In this document: in pieces, positions 7,376 through 14,158 of the stretch
Layout: each line of letters opens with the position of its first letter
Numbering within the stretch: position 1 is the first letter of the stretch
Translations under genes and position numbers: made by a program
The notes under the pieces: model-generated
Databases searched by the model: none
What the model was told of the DNA's origin: nothing
What the model saw: only the letters and a program-made list of their open reading frames with translations
Origin: Sva-07 sp035529175
Lineage (GTDB): Bacteria > Actinomycetota > Acidimicrobiia > Acidimicrobiales > Ilumatobacteraceae
Assembly (NCBI GenBank): GCA_035529175.1
Contig: DATKXG010000142.1
Span: forward strand, 1 to 17,409
Direction of reading: 5' to 3'
DNA: 17,409 bases

Positions 7376-8259
7376 GGATCGGCATCGACATCGGCGGCAC
7401 GAAGATCGAATCCGTGGCGATCGACGCCGACCTGACCGTCCTCGCCACGTCGCGCACACCGGTACGTTCGGGCCCGGAGGGCATCACCACCGGAGCGATC
7501 GAGGCGGTCGACGACCTCATGCGCACGGCGGCCTGCCCGGTCGACTCGATCGGCATCGGCGTACCGGGCGCGATCCGGCGCGGCGTCGTCCAGCACGCGC
7601 GGAACATCTCCATCGAGTCACTCGACCTCGAAGCCGCCGTCGCGGCGGCGACGGGCGTCCCTGTGCGGGTCGCCAACGACGTCAACGCAGCGGCGCTCGG
7701 CGCCTGGAGACTGTGCGGCAGCGGCTCGTCGGCGTTCGCGTACCTCAACCTCGGCACGGGCATGGCCGCCGGATTGGTGCTCGACGGTCACCTCTGGGAG
7801 GGCGCACGGGGGCTGGCCGGCGAGATCGGCTACATCTCCGTCGACCCGCACGGTCCCGATCACGTCGATGGGCTCGCCGGGTTGCTGGAGGCGTACGCGT
7901 CGGGATCCGGCGTCATCGCCCAATGGGAGGTCGACGGGGCGACCGCCGTCGACGTGTTCAGCGCCGCCGCGGCCGGCGACCCCCGTGCCGCAGCGATCCG
8001 TGACGGGGTGTTCTTCGGCGCTGCGAGCGCGGTCCGGGTGCTCGCACTGGCCTACGACGCCGACTCCGTCGTGATCGGCGGCGGCCTGACCGGTCTGGGA
8101 CAGGAACTGCACGATGGCATGGCGGCGTACTTCGAGGCCTGGTCGGAGGCATCACCGTTCATCGCCTCGCTGGAGCTGGGGCGGATCACTCGCGTGATGC
8201 ACGACGAGCGACCGGTTCACGCCATCGGCGCAGCGATCCTCGGGGGGAGCCGTGGCTGA
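7372..8259 (+). CDS. ROK-family sugar kinase (probable GlcNAc kinase) without the zinc motif
   Basis: A 295-residue ROK kinase. The phosphate loop IDIGGTK (5-11), GIGVPGAI (61-68) and the catalytic Asp103 in ANDVNAAALG are intact, as is LNLGTGMAAGLVLDG, so ATP-dependent sugar phosphorylation is expected. Unlike most ROK kinases it has no CxCGxxGC zinc site: after GEIGY the chain runs through DPHGPDHVDG to LLEAYASG, where cysteines would precede the LEAYASG helix. The usual ExGH histidine is Tyr154. Start GTG overlaps the GH3 stop (GTGA). Its position between NagZ and NagB/NagA makes GlcNAc to GlcNAc-6-phosphate the likely reaction, but the altered sugar pocket leaves the substrate open. Confidence 0.85.
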   Translation: MRIGIDIGGTKIESVAIDADLTVLATSRTPVRSGPEGITTGAIEAVDDLMRTAACPVDSIGIGVPGAIRRGVVQHARNISIESLDLEAAVAAATGVPVRVANDVNAAALGAWRLCGSGSSAFAYLNLGTGMAAGLVLDGHLWEGARGLAGEIGYISVDPHGPDHVDGLAGLLEAYASGSGVIAQWEVDGATAVDVFSAAAAGDPRAAAIRDGVFFGAASAVRVLALAYDADSVVIGGGLTGLGQELHDGMAAYFEAWSEASPFIASLELGRITRVMHDERPVHAIGAAILGGSRG

Positions 8260-9034
8260 GGTCGTCATCGTCGAGAGCCCGGAGGCCGGTGGGGCCCTCG
8301 TCGCCCGGCACATCGCAACGAAACTCCGGGCAACTCCGGAGTTCACGCTCGGCGTCGCGACCGGCTCGACACCGTTGCCGGTGTACGCCGCGCTGGAGCG
8401 CGAGCGGGCCGCCGGTCTCGACTTCTCCGGTGTCACGGCATTCGCACTCGACGAGTACGTCGGGCTACCCCGTGACCATCCGGAGAGCTACTCCAGCGTC
8501 ATCCGGCGCGAGGTGACCGAGCCGCTCGGGCTCGACCCTGCTCGCGTGCACGTGCCGGACGGCGACGAGGCAGCGATCGCGACTGCGGGGGAGCGGTACG
8601 AAGCAGCCCTGGCCGCGCACGGCGGCGTGGACCTCCAACTGCTCGGGATCGGCACCGATGGCCACGTGGGCTTCAACGAACCCGGTTCGTCGCTTGCGTC
8701 CTCGACTCGCATCAAGACCCTCACCGCGCAGACACGAGCCGACAACGCACGGTTCTTCGACGCCGCCGGACAGGTTCCCACCCACTGCATCACGCAGGGG
8801 ATCGGCACGATCCTGCGCGCCGGCCACCTGGTGCTGCTGGCGTTCGGGGCCCGCAAGGCCGATGCCGTGGCGCGGGCCGTCGAGGGGCCCGTCACCGCAT
8901 CGGTGCCCGGGTCGTGCATCCAGCTGCACGAGCACGTCACCGTCGTGATCGACGAGCCGGCGGCGGAACGACTCGAGCACACGGACTACTACGGCTGGGT
9001 CTACACCCACAAGCCGGCGTGGCAGGGCCTCTAG
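8252..9034 (+). CDS. nagB: Glucosamine-6-phosphate deaminase
   Basis: A 260-residue NagB that converts glucosamine-6-phosphate to fructose-6-phosphate and ammonia, the last step into glycolysis. Visible active-site marks are VATGSTPLPVY (phosphate loop, 35-45), the general base Asp67 in LDEYVGL, and GIGTDGHVGFNEPG with D136, H138 and E143 in the spacing of the known catalytic triad. SSTRIKTLT and ITQGIGTILRA are also family segments. Start GTG at 8252 overlaps the kinase stop by 8 bp behind a GGGGGGAG ribosome-binding site. The length is close to the E. coli enzyme. It forms a pathway pair with the downstream NagA. Confidence 0.95.
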   Translation: MAEVVIVESPEAGGALVARHIATKLRATPEFTLGVATGSTPLPVYAALERERAAGLDFSGVTAFALDEYVGLPRDHPESYSSVIRREVTEPLGLDPARVHVPDGDEAAIATAGERYEAALAAHGGVDLQLLGIGTDGHVGFNEPGSSLASSTRIKTLTAQTRADNARFFDAAGQVPTHCITQGIGTILRAGHLVLLAFGARKADAVARAVEGPVTASVPGSCIQLHEHVTVVIDEPAAERLEHTDYYGWVYTHKPAWQGL

Positions 9035-9036
9035 CG

Positions 9037-10158
9037 ATGCCGTCGATCCTGGTGCACTCAGGCACGCTCGTCGATGCGCAAGGCGAGCGTCCCGGCTGGG
9101 TCGTCATGTCCGAAGGTCGGATCACCGCGGTGGGATCGCCGCACGAGCGCGCTCCCGAAGTGGAGCGATCGTTCGACGCCAGCGGGCGCATCGTGACCCC
9201 CGGCTTCGTCGACATCCACGTCAACGGCGCTGGTGGCAGCAACTTCGAGGACGGTGTCGACGAGGCGCTCCAGGCGCTCGCGGCGATGCGCACCCACGGC
9301 ACGACACGGACCGTCGCGTCGTACGTCACGGCGTCCATTCCGCATCTGGTGGAGTCGGTGCGCGAAGCGCAACGCGTGATGGATCTGGATCCAAGCCTCG
9401 TCGGGGTCCACGTCGAAGGCCCGTTCCTCGCTCCGAGCCGTCGGGGCGCCCACGACGGCGCACTGCTCTGTCAACCCGATCGCGCGTCGGTCGACCGTCT
9501 GCTGGAGGTCCCTCCGGGCGTGCTGCGCAAGATCACCATCGCGCCGGAGTTGCCCGGGGCGATGGACGCCATCACGCGCTTCGTCGACGCGGGCGTGCGC
9601 GTGGCGGTCGGCCACACCGAGTGCGACTACGAAACGGCGCGGGAGGCATTCGACCGCGGCGCCTCGCTGGTGACGCACGCATTCAACGCAATGGCACCGA
9701 TCGAGGGACGCGCGCCGGGTGTCCTCGGGGCAGCGATCGGGGCCCAACATGTGACCATCGAGGTGATCGCCGACGGCATCCACGTCCACCCGGCGTCGAT
9801 CGCCCTCCTGTTCGCTGCGGCGCCGGGCCGTGTCGCCCTGGTCACCGATGCGATCGCCGCCGCCGCGGCGCCCGACGGGCGCTACCTGCTCGGGGGCCTC
9901 GACGTCGACGTCGCCAGCGGCCGTGCGGTGGTCGCCGGCACCGACACGCTCGCCGGGTCCACACTCACTCCGGACCGAGCGCTCCGTGTCGCCGTCAACG
10001 AGTGCGGTATCGCGCTCCACGACGCGATCGCCGCGTTCACGCACACGCCGGCGAGCGCGATCGGAGAACGGGCCCCGGCGCTGCTCGTCGAGGGAGCTGC
10101 TGGTGCACTCGCAGTACTCGACGACGAGTTGTACGTGTCCGAGGTGCTGTTCGGCTGA
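9037..10158 (+). CDS. nagA: N-acetylglucosamine-6-phosphate deacetylase
   Basis: A 373-residue amidohydrolase that removes acetate from GlcNAc-6-phosphate, giving glucosamine-6-phosphate for NagB. Metal and substrate residues are in order: DIHVNGAGG (His61; the second His of the HxH motif is Asn63, as in one-metal NagA types), Glu127 in VHVEGPF, His193 in AVGHTE, His214 in THAFNAM, and catalytic Asp271 in VTDA. The start ATG at 9037 lies 2 nt after the NagB stop; the frame is open further upstream but that part overlaps NagB. It is the last gene of the operon. The HxN pattern suggests a single metal site, which is inference from family members. Confidence 0.95.
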   Translation: MPSILVHSGTLVDAQGERPGWVVMSEGRITAVGSPHERAPEVERSFDASGRIVTPGFVDIHVNGAGGSNFEDGVDEALQALAAMRTHGTTRTVASYVTASIPHLVESVREAQRVMDLDPSLVGVHVEGPFLAPSRRGAHDGALLCQPDRASVDRLLEVPPGVLRKITIAPELPGAMDAITRFVDAGVRVAVGHTECDYETAREAFDRGASLVTHAFNAMAPIEGRAPGVLGAAIGAQHVTIEVIADGIHVHPASIALLFAAAPGRVALVTDAIAAAAAPDGRYLLGGLDVDVASGRAVVAGTDTLAGSTLTPDRALRVAVNECGIALHDAIAAFTHTPASAIGERAPALLVEGAAGALAVLDDELYVSEVLFG

Positions 10159-10169
10159 CGAGCTCACGA

Positions 10170-10430
10170 GGCAACGCCGTGATGGGGGGCCCGCAAACCC
10201 GTCGAACGGAGTAGCGAGACCGTTGACGGCATGTTCGAGGGCGCCGGCAAGGTCGCCCGTGGGCCGTTCACCAAGGTTCAGAATGCCGGTCGTGGTGTGA
10301 TCCCCGCTGATGCGGTCGACGAGTCGACGTCAAGAGAGACGCTTGTCTTCGTCATCGAGGATGATCTCTTGCATCTGGTCGACGGTCACCGGGAGGTCTC
10401 CGTGCTTCACCATCGCGTGCGCGAGGAGGA
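10170..10430 (-). pseudogene. Decayed unknown coding remnant with an in-frame TGA
   Basis: On the minus strand one frame reads SDDLLLAHAMVKHGD, continues through VTVDQMQEIILDDEDKRLS, then meets TGA (10332-10330). It goes on in the same frame with RRLVDRISGDHTTTGILNLG and GDLAGALEHAVNGLATPFDG. Both sides look like real protein and the first half has strong third-position G/C bias. The only Met codon early in this frame is at 10413-10411. Either a short 27-residue product is made or, more likely, this is the wreck of a longer gene that converged on nagA. I do not recognise the family. It may once have joined the HNH-like fragment just upstream in another frame. Confidence 0.4.
10199..10229 (+). 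terminator. Hairpin after nagA, candidate operon terminator
   Basis: CCGTCGAACGG (10199-10209) pairs with CCGTTGACGG (10220-10229), leaving one bulged base and a 10-nt loop. It sits 40 bases after the nagA stop with no T-tract. It overlaps the antisense coding remnant described next, so the fold could be incidental. Confidence 0.35.
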
Positions 10431-10540
10431 GATCATCGGAACCCGTGGCCCCCCGACACCTGACCCGCTGTCCACGACTTCGACCTGATGATGCACTTCG
10501 CACAGTGGAAGTAGCCGGAGGTGTTCAGAGGTCGAGAATG
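10430..10540 (-). pseudogene. Possible HNH-endonuclease fragment
   Basis: A minus-strand frame encodes STSEHLRLLPLCEVHHQVEV, which resembles the end of HNH domains in DUF222-type actinobacterial proteins (a leucine-rich turn followed by CxxHH). The upstream half of an HNH fold, with its own Cys pair and catalytic His, is absent, and the neighbouring plus-strand gene begins here. It is a short, weak match that would fit a gene remnant in this decayed stretch. Confidence 0.3.
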
Positions 10541-10821
10541 TGCGGTTCGCTGGACAGTACGACGGGATCCATCTGTCATGGGCAGGGTTCGTCACCACCG
10601 AGGGCTACGTCGTCGACCTCGACGGTGGCGGTGTCACCATGCTGCGCTATTGGTTCAGCAAACGCACCCTCTGGTTCGCCGACGTCTTCGGCGAACCGTC
10701 CAGCGCGCCCGACCCGCACATCAACTTCGCCACCGGGAACCACGAGCCACCACTCCCACCACACGGCACGGTCAACACCGATTTGATCCGACGCCTCCTT
10801 GGACGGCCATCTGCCACCTGA
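10540..10821 (+). CDS. Hypothetical protein, 93 aa
   Basis: A small open frame with strong G/C third-position bias and a protein-like composition, for example YDGIHLSWAGFVTTEGYVVD, then GGGVTMLRYWFSKRTLWFAD. No signal peptide, membrane helix or known motif is seen; it is rich in Trp, Tyr and Phe in the first half and Pro/His in the tail. Start GTG at 10540 is behind AGAGG with an 8-nt spacer. There is no other start in frame back to the stop at 10489, so a 5'-truncated gene is also possible. It stands alone between a decayed stretch and a repeat-rich gap. Function unknown. Confidence 0.55.
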   Translation: MRFAGQYDGIHLSWAGFVTTEGYVVDLDGGGVTMLRYWFSKRTLWFADVFGEPSSAPDPHINFATGNHEPPLPPHGTVNTDLIRRLLGRPSAT

Positions 10822-11195
10822 CACCGTGCGGCATCCATCGCGACGATCGCCGGGACCGGCTGCATCCGCCGTGAGCCCGCACCTACCCGCCGCTTCACAG
10901 CAGTTCACCGCACAGTACGCGCGCCCGATAATCCGCTGATCGACGCTTCGCCCGCGCCACAGATCGGCCCTTACCGGGCGCTCGATATCCGCGACCCACA
11001 CGTCTCGCCCAACGCTGACTGTGGTCGCGTTATGAGCTGGGTGTCAGACCCATCCAGGCGCCACAGTGCGCCGGAAGCCGAGTGCGGGACGGCGCGTACT
11101 TGCCCGCGATTATCGCTCGGGCATGGACGAACGACCGGCCGGTCGCGCGTGCCGTTCTGGGACGAGAAGGTCAACGGGTGCGAGCAGCAGGCCGC
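10822..11195. other. Intergenic stretch with repeat-family fragments
   Basis: No gene is supported here. It contains repeat copy B (10903-10987) and a short related motif GCCCGCGATTAT followed by CGCTCGGGC at 11102-11122. That motif can fold into a small hairpin with arms GCCCG and CGGGC. Confidence 0.4.
10903..10987 (-). repeat. Dispersed intergenic repeat, copy B (partner at 873-955)
   Basis: See copy A. The 62-bp core is 10926-10987, with outer similarity down to GTTCACCGCA at 10903. The two copies lie 10 kb apart, on either side of the sugar operon, in the same orientation. Confidence 0.55.
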
Positions 11196-11293
11196 TGACC
11201 GCAGAACCGATCGCCTGCAGCTCCCAGCAACCGCAACGTGTGGGAGCTGACGGCTTGGTCACCGGGTTGTGGCCGCCATCGCTTCTGCGGTCA
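11196..11293. terminator. Nested inverted repeat at the end of the DUF4386-like gene
   Basis: Outer arms 11196-11213 and 11276-11293 are complementary at 16 of 18 positions, including a perfect TGACCGCAGAA/TTCTGCGGTCA. Inside lies a second perfect 9-bp hairpin, CAGCTCCCA (11218-11226) with TGGGAGCTG (11241-11249). The outer right arm includes the stop codon of the minus-strand gene. It can act as that gene's terminator, but the nested form is larger than usual. Confidence 0.55.
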
Positions 11294-11995
11294 GGCCGTG
11301 CTGAGAGATTCGGCGCGCGTCTCCGATGTCGGCGGGACGCCCGCGGTCTTGTCGTTGAGAAGGAGCACGCCGACCCACACGAACCAGACGATGAGGCCAA
11401 TCCCGAACACGGCCCCGACGACTTCGAGCGCAGGGATGACGGTCATGAGGCCCGCCGTACCGGCGGCCAGGCCGACATAGTTCAGTGTGCGTGGCAGCGC
11501 TGCGGTCTTCAGTGCTGCCCAACTCACCAGCATGATCCAGACACCGCCGACGATTTCGTTACCGCCGCCCAGCCCGTTCTGCACCGAGTCGAGCGCCGAC
11601 CACACCGTCTCCGCCCCGGCAGGGTCGGTGTCGTACAGGTCGCTGACCGTGCCGATCGCGATGTTGGAAACCATGCCCGCTGCGATCACGAGTCCGGCCC
11701 AGATGAGCCCGAACGCTCCCGAGGCCTGCGCCATCGCAGGCGACAGTGCCTTCAGGCGGTCACGCAGGGTCAGCACCAATGGCACGAGCACGATCCCGAA
11801 AATGATGAAGATCACCACGTTCCAGACGTAGAGCGCGGCCTGGTGGTCGACCACGAACGCGACCGACTCCTCTGGCGTGGGGTCCCCAGTGGTGTAGTCG
11901 GTCAGGACGGTCGCGAACATCACGATCCCGAACAAGAACGTCGCCGCGGCAATCAGCGCTGCGATTCCAGCGGCCCTTGGTTTCTGATCCATCAT
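11291..11995 (-). CDS. Integral membrane protein, DUF4386-like
   Basis: A 234-residue protein with about six hydrophobic helices: residues 9-31 (AGIAALIAAATFLFGIVMFA), about 56-76, about 93-113, a conserved-looking loop SALDSVQNGLGGGNEIVGG, then about 150-165, 173-190 and 195-213. It resembles the DUF4386 group of uncharacterised bacterial membrane proteins; the match is by general pattern only. The start at 11995 follows GGAGAGGAG on the minus strand; the next ATG codon is equally possible. It is divergent from the two small membrane genes to the right, with which it may share a control region. Function unknown. Confidence 0.7.
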   Translation of the reverse strand: MMDQKPRAAGIAALIAAATFLFGIVMFATVLTDYTTGDPTPEESVAFVVDHQAALYVWNVVIFIIFGIVLVPLVLTLRDRLKALSPAMAQASGAFGLIWAGLVIAAGMVSNIAIGTVSDLYDTDPAGAETVWSALDSVQNGLGGGNEIVGGVWIMLVSWAALKTAALPRTLNYVGLAAGTAGLMTVIPALEVVGAVFGIGLIVWFVWVGVLLLNDKTAGVPPTSETRAESLSTA

Positions 11996-12133
11996 CGTCT
12001 CCTCTCCGACGGTGAAGGCACCCGGCTGTGGCTCACTAGGAGTTGAGACGCCGCAACGCCCTCTCCTTCCACTCTGAGCCGGTCACCGATCGGGCCACAG
12101 AGCCCATTGTCCCCTCCTCGTGACCTCTGCCCC

Positions 12134-12152
12134 TGTGTCGCCGACTGACACA
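12134..12152. promoter_or_regulatory. Small inverted repeat in the divergent control region
   Basis: TGTGTC (12134-12139) and GACACA (12147-12152) are perfect inverted arms seven bases apart. They lie between the divergent genes at 11995 and 12184, about 32 bp before the latter's start. A dimeric regulator site is possible; support is weak. Confidence 0.25.
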
Positions 12153-12183
12153 ACGACAGACTTGATGATCAGGAGGACTCGGC

Positions 12184-12624
12184 GTGGAGGTAACGACCGC
12201 GACCTGGGCGATCGCCCTGACCGGACTTGGGCTCATCTCGCTGCTCACCGCGCTGCAACTCGTTGCGGTTGTGCGCCCTCGGGCGCAGTGGACGATCGAC
12301 AACGTGTACGGGGGGTCACCCGACGACACCGACCCACAGGCGTACTTCGCGTTCAACCGTGCCAGCGCGTGGGCCGACCCGTTCTTGTGGGCACCGTTGC
12401 AGGTCACGGGAAGCGTCGGCATGTTGCTCGGCGAACGGTGGGGCTTCCTACTGGCGCTGATGGCCTCGGTACCGTTCTGGTACACCGCAGTCTTCTTCTA
12501 CTTCTGGGATCGCGACCTTGGTTTTCGTCGCAACACCGCCGCGTATTGGGTCGTCACGTGGGGGATGTGGCCGGTGTTCGGTGTCGTCGAGGGTGTCTAC
12601 TGCTTTGTTCGGCTCATCGAATGA
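12184..12624 (+). CDS. Small integral membrane protein, unknown
   Basis: A 146-residue protein with about four hydrophobic helices: residues 7-28 (TWAIALTGLGLISLLTALQL), about 68-82, about 85-105 (LLALMASVPFWYTAVFFYFW) and about 118-140. A polar loop near 40-62 carries YGGSPDDTDPQAYFAFNRAS. Start GTG at 12184 has AGGAGG with a 7-nt spacer. It is followed 22 bp later by another small membrane gene, so the two form an operon. I do not recognise a family. Confidence 0.75.
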   Translation: MEVTTATWAIALTGLGLISLLTALQLVAVVRPRAQWTIDNVYGGSPDDTDPQAYFAFNRASAWADPFLWAPLQVTGSVGMLLGERWGFLLALMASVPFWYTAVFFYFWDRDLGFRRNTAAYWVVTWGMWPVFGVVEGVYCFVRLIE

Positions 12625-12646
12625 CGAGCAGGAGAGATGGCCGACC

Positions 12647-13078
12647 ATGAACGTGCTGTGGGGTGTGATCGTGGTGCTGCTCTCGTTGCTGAGCTGGGGA
12701 GGGCAGGCGTTGTCGCTGTTGGCGCCGGCGAGCGCAGTGCGCTGGAAGCTGATGGAGGCCGAGGACAATGTCGAGCCAACCTTCTGGGCCGATGTTCGAG
12801 CCGAGGCGCTCTGGGACACGCTCACACTCTGGACGATGGTGGTTGCCGGGGTGCTCTTGATCGCCGACATTCACGCGTGGGTGTACTTCGGGCTCGTCGG
12901 TGGCGGCATGTACCTCTACTTCGGAGGCCGCGGCATCCTCGCGAGAGCCGCGATGGCAAGCCGTGGCTTACGAATCGGGTCGCCACAGAACGTCAGGCTC
13001 GGCTACATCTTCAGCGTCGCGTGGGCGGCGATGGCGCTCGTCACGATCGTCGCCGCCATCGTGTCAATCGAGGGCTGA
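12647..13078 (+). CDS. Small integral membrane protein, unknown, second gene of the pair
   Basis: A 143-residue protein with helices at about 3-25 (VLWGVIVVLLSLLSWGGQAL), 62-82 (LWTMVVAGVLLIADIHAWVY), 80-95 and 120-140. A soluble stretch at 28-57 has RWKLMEAEDNVEPTFWADVR. The chosen start is ATG at 12647; AGGAGA lies about 12 bases upstream, slightly far. The frame stays open further upstream but that part overlaps the preceding gene. It is probably co-transcribed with, and a partner of, the preceding membrane protein. Function unknown. Confidence 0.75.
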   Translation: MNVLWGVIVVLLSLLSWGGQALSLLAPASAVRWKLMEAEDNVEPTFWADVRAEALWDTLTLWTMVVAGVLLIADIHAWVYFGLVGGGMYLYFGGRGILARAAMASRGLRIGSPQNVRLGYIFSVAWAAMALVTIVAAIVSIEG

Positions 13079-13216
13079 CCGATCCAGCCTCCAGAACTCG
13101 CCACATAGCAGCACGCAGGACCACCGCCACACAGCACCGGCCAGCGCTGTATCACGGCCCACATCGAGCACTCCGTAATCACGTCCCGGTCACGTCCGAT
13201 AGGGGGATCTCGAACG

Positions 13217-13266
13217 GACGGTTCAGACGACTTCGAACGTCGGTGATCGAGTTCGTCCGAACCGTC
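13217..13266. terminator. Long imperfect stem-loop between the membrane genes and the first TA module
   Basis: Arms 13217-13239 and 13244-13266 are complementary at about 18 of 23 positions (uninterrupted blocks of 8, 5 and 4 bp) around the tetraloop TCGG. It lies 139 bp after the membrane gene stop and 127 bp before the TA toxin stop, so it may terminate transcription from both sides. Its left arm contains GACGGTTC, as in the two-box repeats. Confidence 0.5.
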
Positions 13267-13296
13267 TCAACTGACGGTCGTCAAGCGGACGGTCTC
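13252..13296 (+). repeat. Two-box intergenic repeat, copy 1
   Basis: Box A is TTCGTCCGAACCGTCTCA (13252-13269, two bases longer than the best copies). Sixteen bases follow, then box B CGGACGGTCTC (13286-13296). It overlaps the stem-loop at 13217-13266. A further lone box-B-like AACGGACGGTTC lies at 13213-13224. Confidence 0.5.
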
Positions 13297-13315
13297 GACG
13301 GCCTGGGTGCCGATC

Positions 13316-13357
13316 CTCGGCGGGTCGTCTCTGTAGAGGTTCCTCAAACGGACACGT
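13316..13357 (+). repeat. Two-box intergenic repeat, copy 2
   Basis: A diverged box A, CTCGGCGGGTCGTCTCT (ends 13332), is followed by 16 bases ending TCCTCAAA and box B CGGACA (13349-13354). It lies just downstream of the first TA module. Confidence 0.45.
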
Positions 13358-13392
13358 GTCACTGATCCGGCGTCGAACATTCCGGCGGTCGG

Positions 13393-13771
13393 CTAATCCT
13401 CTGGCTGCAGCGGCAGGCTCCGAATCCCGACACGGTCTTCGTCGAGGACAACGATCGCCCCCGAAGCCAGGTCATCGGCAACGGCTTGGAGGTTGGCGAC
13501 GATCAAGGAAGCGATCTCGCTCGCACGACGGCCTTCTTGACGCCGCAACAAAATCACGAACGGCTCGTTTGCGTTGGAGCGAGCGGAGCAACTCGCCGAA
13601 GTCAGTATCTGATGAGATCAGCACAGCGTCGGCGTCCCCGGCTGCTGCGAGGACCACATCGTCCGGCGCCTCACGCTTACCCAGGTCGCGGACGTGTTCT
13701 GCGAGGTGATCAGCGTCAGCCAGCAAACCGACCAGCGCCGGTGAGACGTTCTGGTCGAGCAGGAACTTCAC
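13393..13771 (-). pseudogene. DUF5615 PIN-like toxin, disrupted by a one-base frameshift
   Basis: The 5' part starts at GTG 13771 with MKFLLDQNVSPALVGLL, HVRDLG, DDVVLAAAG and ISSDTDFGELL, which is the pattern of DUF5615/Mut7-C-like PIN toxins (acidic residues D6, DD and DTDFGE). Around 13585 an extra C throws the frame. The other frame then continues correctly with ARSNANEPFVILLRRQEG, ASEIASLIVANLQAVADDLA and IVVLDEDRVGIRSLPLQPED, ending at TAG 13395-13393. Joined, the two frames give a full-length toxin of about 125 residues. As sequenced the product is a 99-residue fusion with a wrong tail and is probably inactive. It overlaps the antitoxin by GTGA. Confidence 0.8.
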
Positions 13772-13959
13772 GCTGACATGAGAGGCAACTGGCGTTCCTG
13801 GACGGCGAGCGCTGCGAATCTGAGCGCTTCGGAGATGTCCTCGGCTTCGAGGTCAGGATGCTCCGAGAGGACTTCCTCATTGGTCATGCCGTCAGCCACC
13901 ATCGCAAGAACGGTCGCGACCGGGAACCGGAGGCCACGGATACATGGTACGCCAGCCAT
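13768..13959 (-). CDS. DUF433-family antitoxin, start codon uncertain
   Basis: The 63-residue frame from ATG 13959 reads MAGVPCIRGLRFPVATVLAM, DGMTNEEVLSEHPDLEAEDI and ALRFAALAV, the DUF433 antitoxin pattern. These antitoxins pair with DUF5615-type toxins, as here. Homologous sequence continues upstream in frame (AFARITSDPSK). The codon where the family would start, 13995-13993, is ATA, and the frame is closed by TAA six codons before it. No ribosome-binding site is evident before either position. Either ATA is used, the shorter form is made, or the gene lost its start together with the damaged toxin. It overlaps the toxin by four bases. Confidence 0.75.
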   Translation of the reverse strand: MAGVPCIRGLRFPVATVLAMVADGMTNEEVLSEHPDLEAEDISEALRFAALAVQERQLPLMSA

Positions 13960-14079
13960 CTTGGATGGGTCTGAGGTGATCCTGGCGAAGGCTATCTGGC
14001 CAGGTTACCCCGACGCGGTGGCTTGGATCCCTACATCGCAGGCCGACATGGCGGAGCACTCGCCACCGTTTCGGAGGAG

Positions 14080-14118
14080 TTCGTTGGATGTCTCAATCGG
14101 CGCACCCATTCGGACGCT
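14080..14118 (+). repeat. Two-box intergenic repeat, copy 3
   Basis: Box A TTCGTTGGATGTCTCA (14080-14095), 15 bases, box B CGGACGCT (14111-14118), then CGCGATGG. Box A matches the best copies at 14 of 16 positions, and the part after box B resembles copy 5. It lies upstream of the first TA operon. Confidence 0.7.
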
Positions 14119-14158
14119 CGCGATGGATCAGCGCGACCGGGCGCGTCACGGTTCTCGG

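Noticed and set aside
11045..11056. CAGACCCATCCA, also present inverted at 13962-13973
   Set aside because: The second copy lies inside the conserved SDPSK codons of the DUF433 antitoxin, so a 12-base match is probably chance.
11066..12046. Plus-strand 326-aa open frame opposite the membrane gene
   Set aside because: It is the antisense of the six-helix membrane protein, low in hydrophobic order and rich in Arg/His/Asp as expected for a shadow frame.
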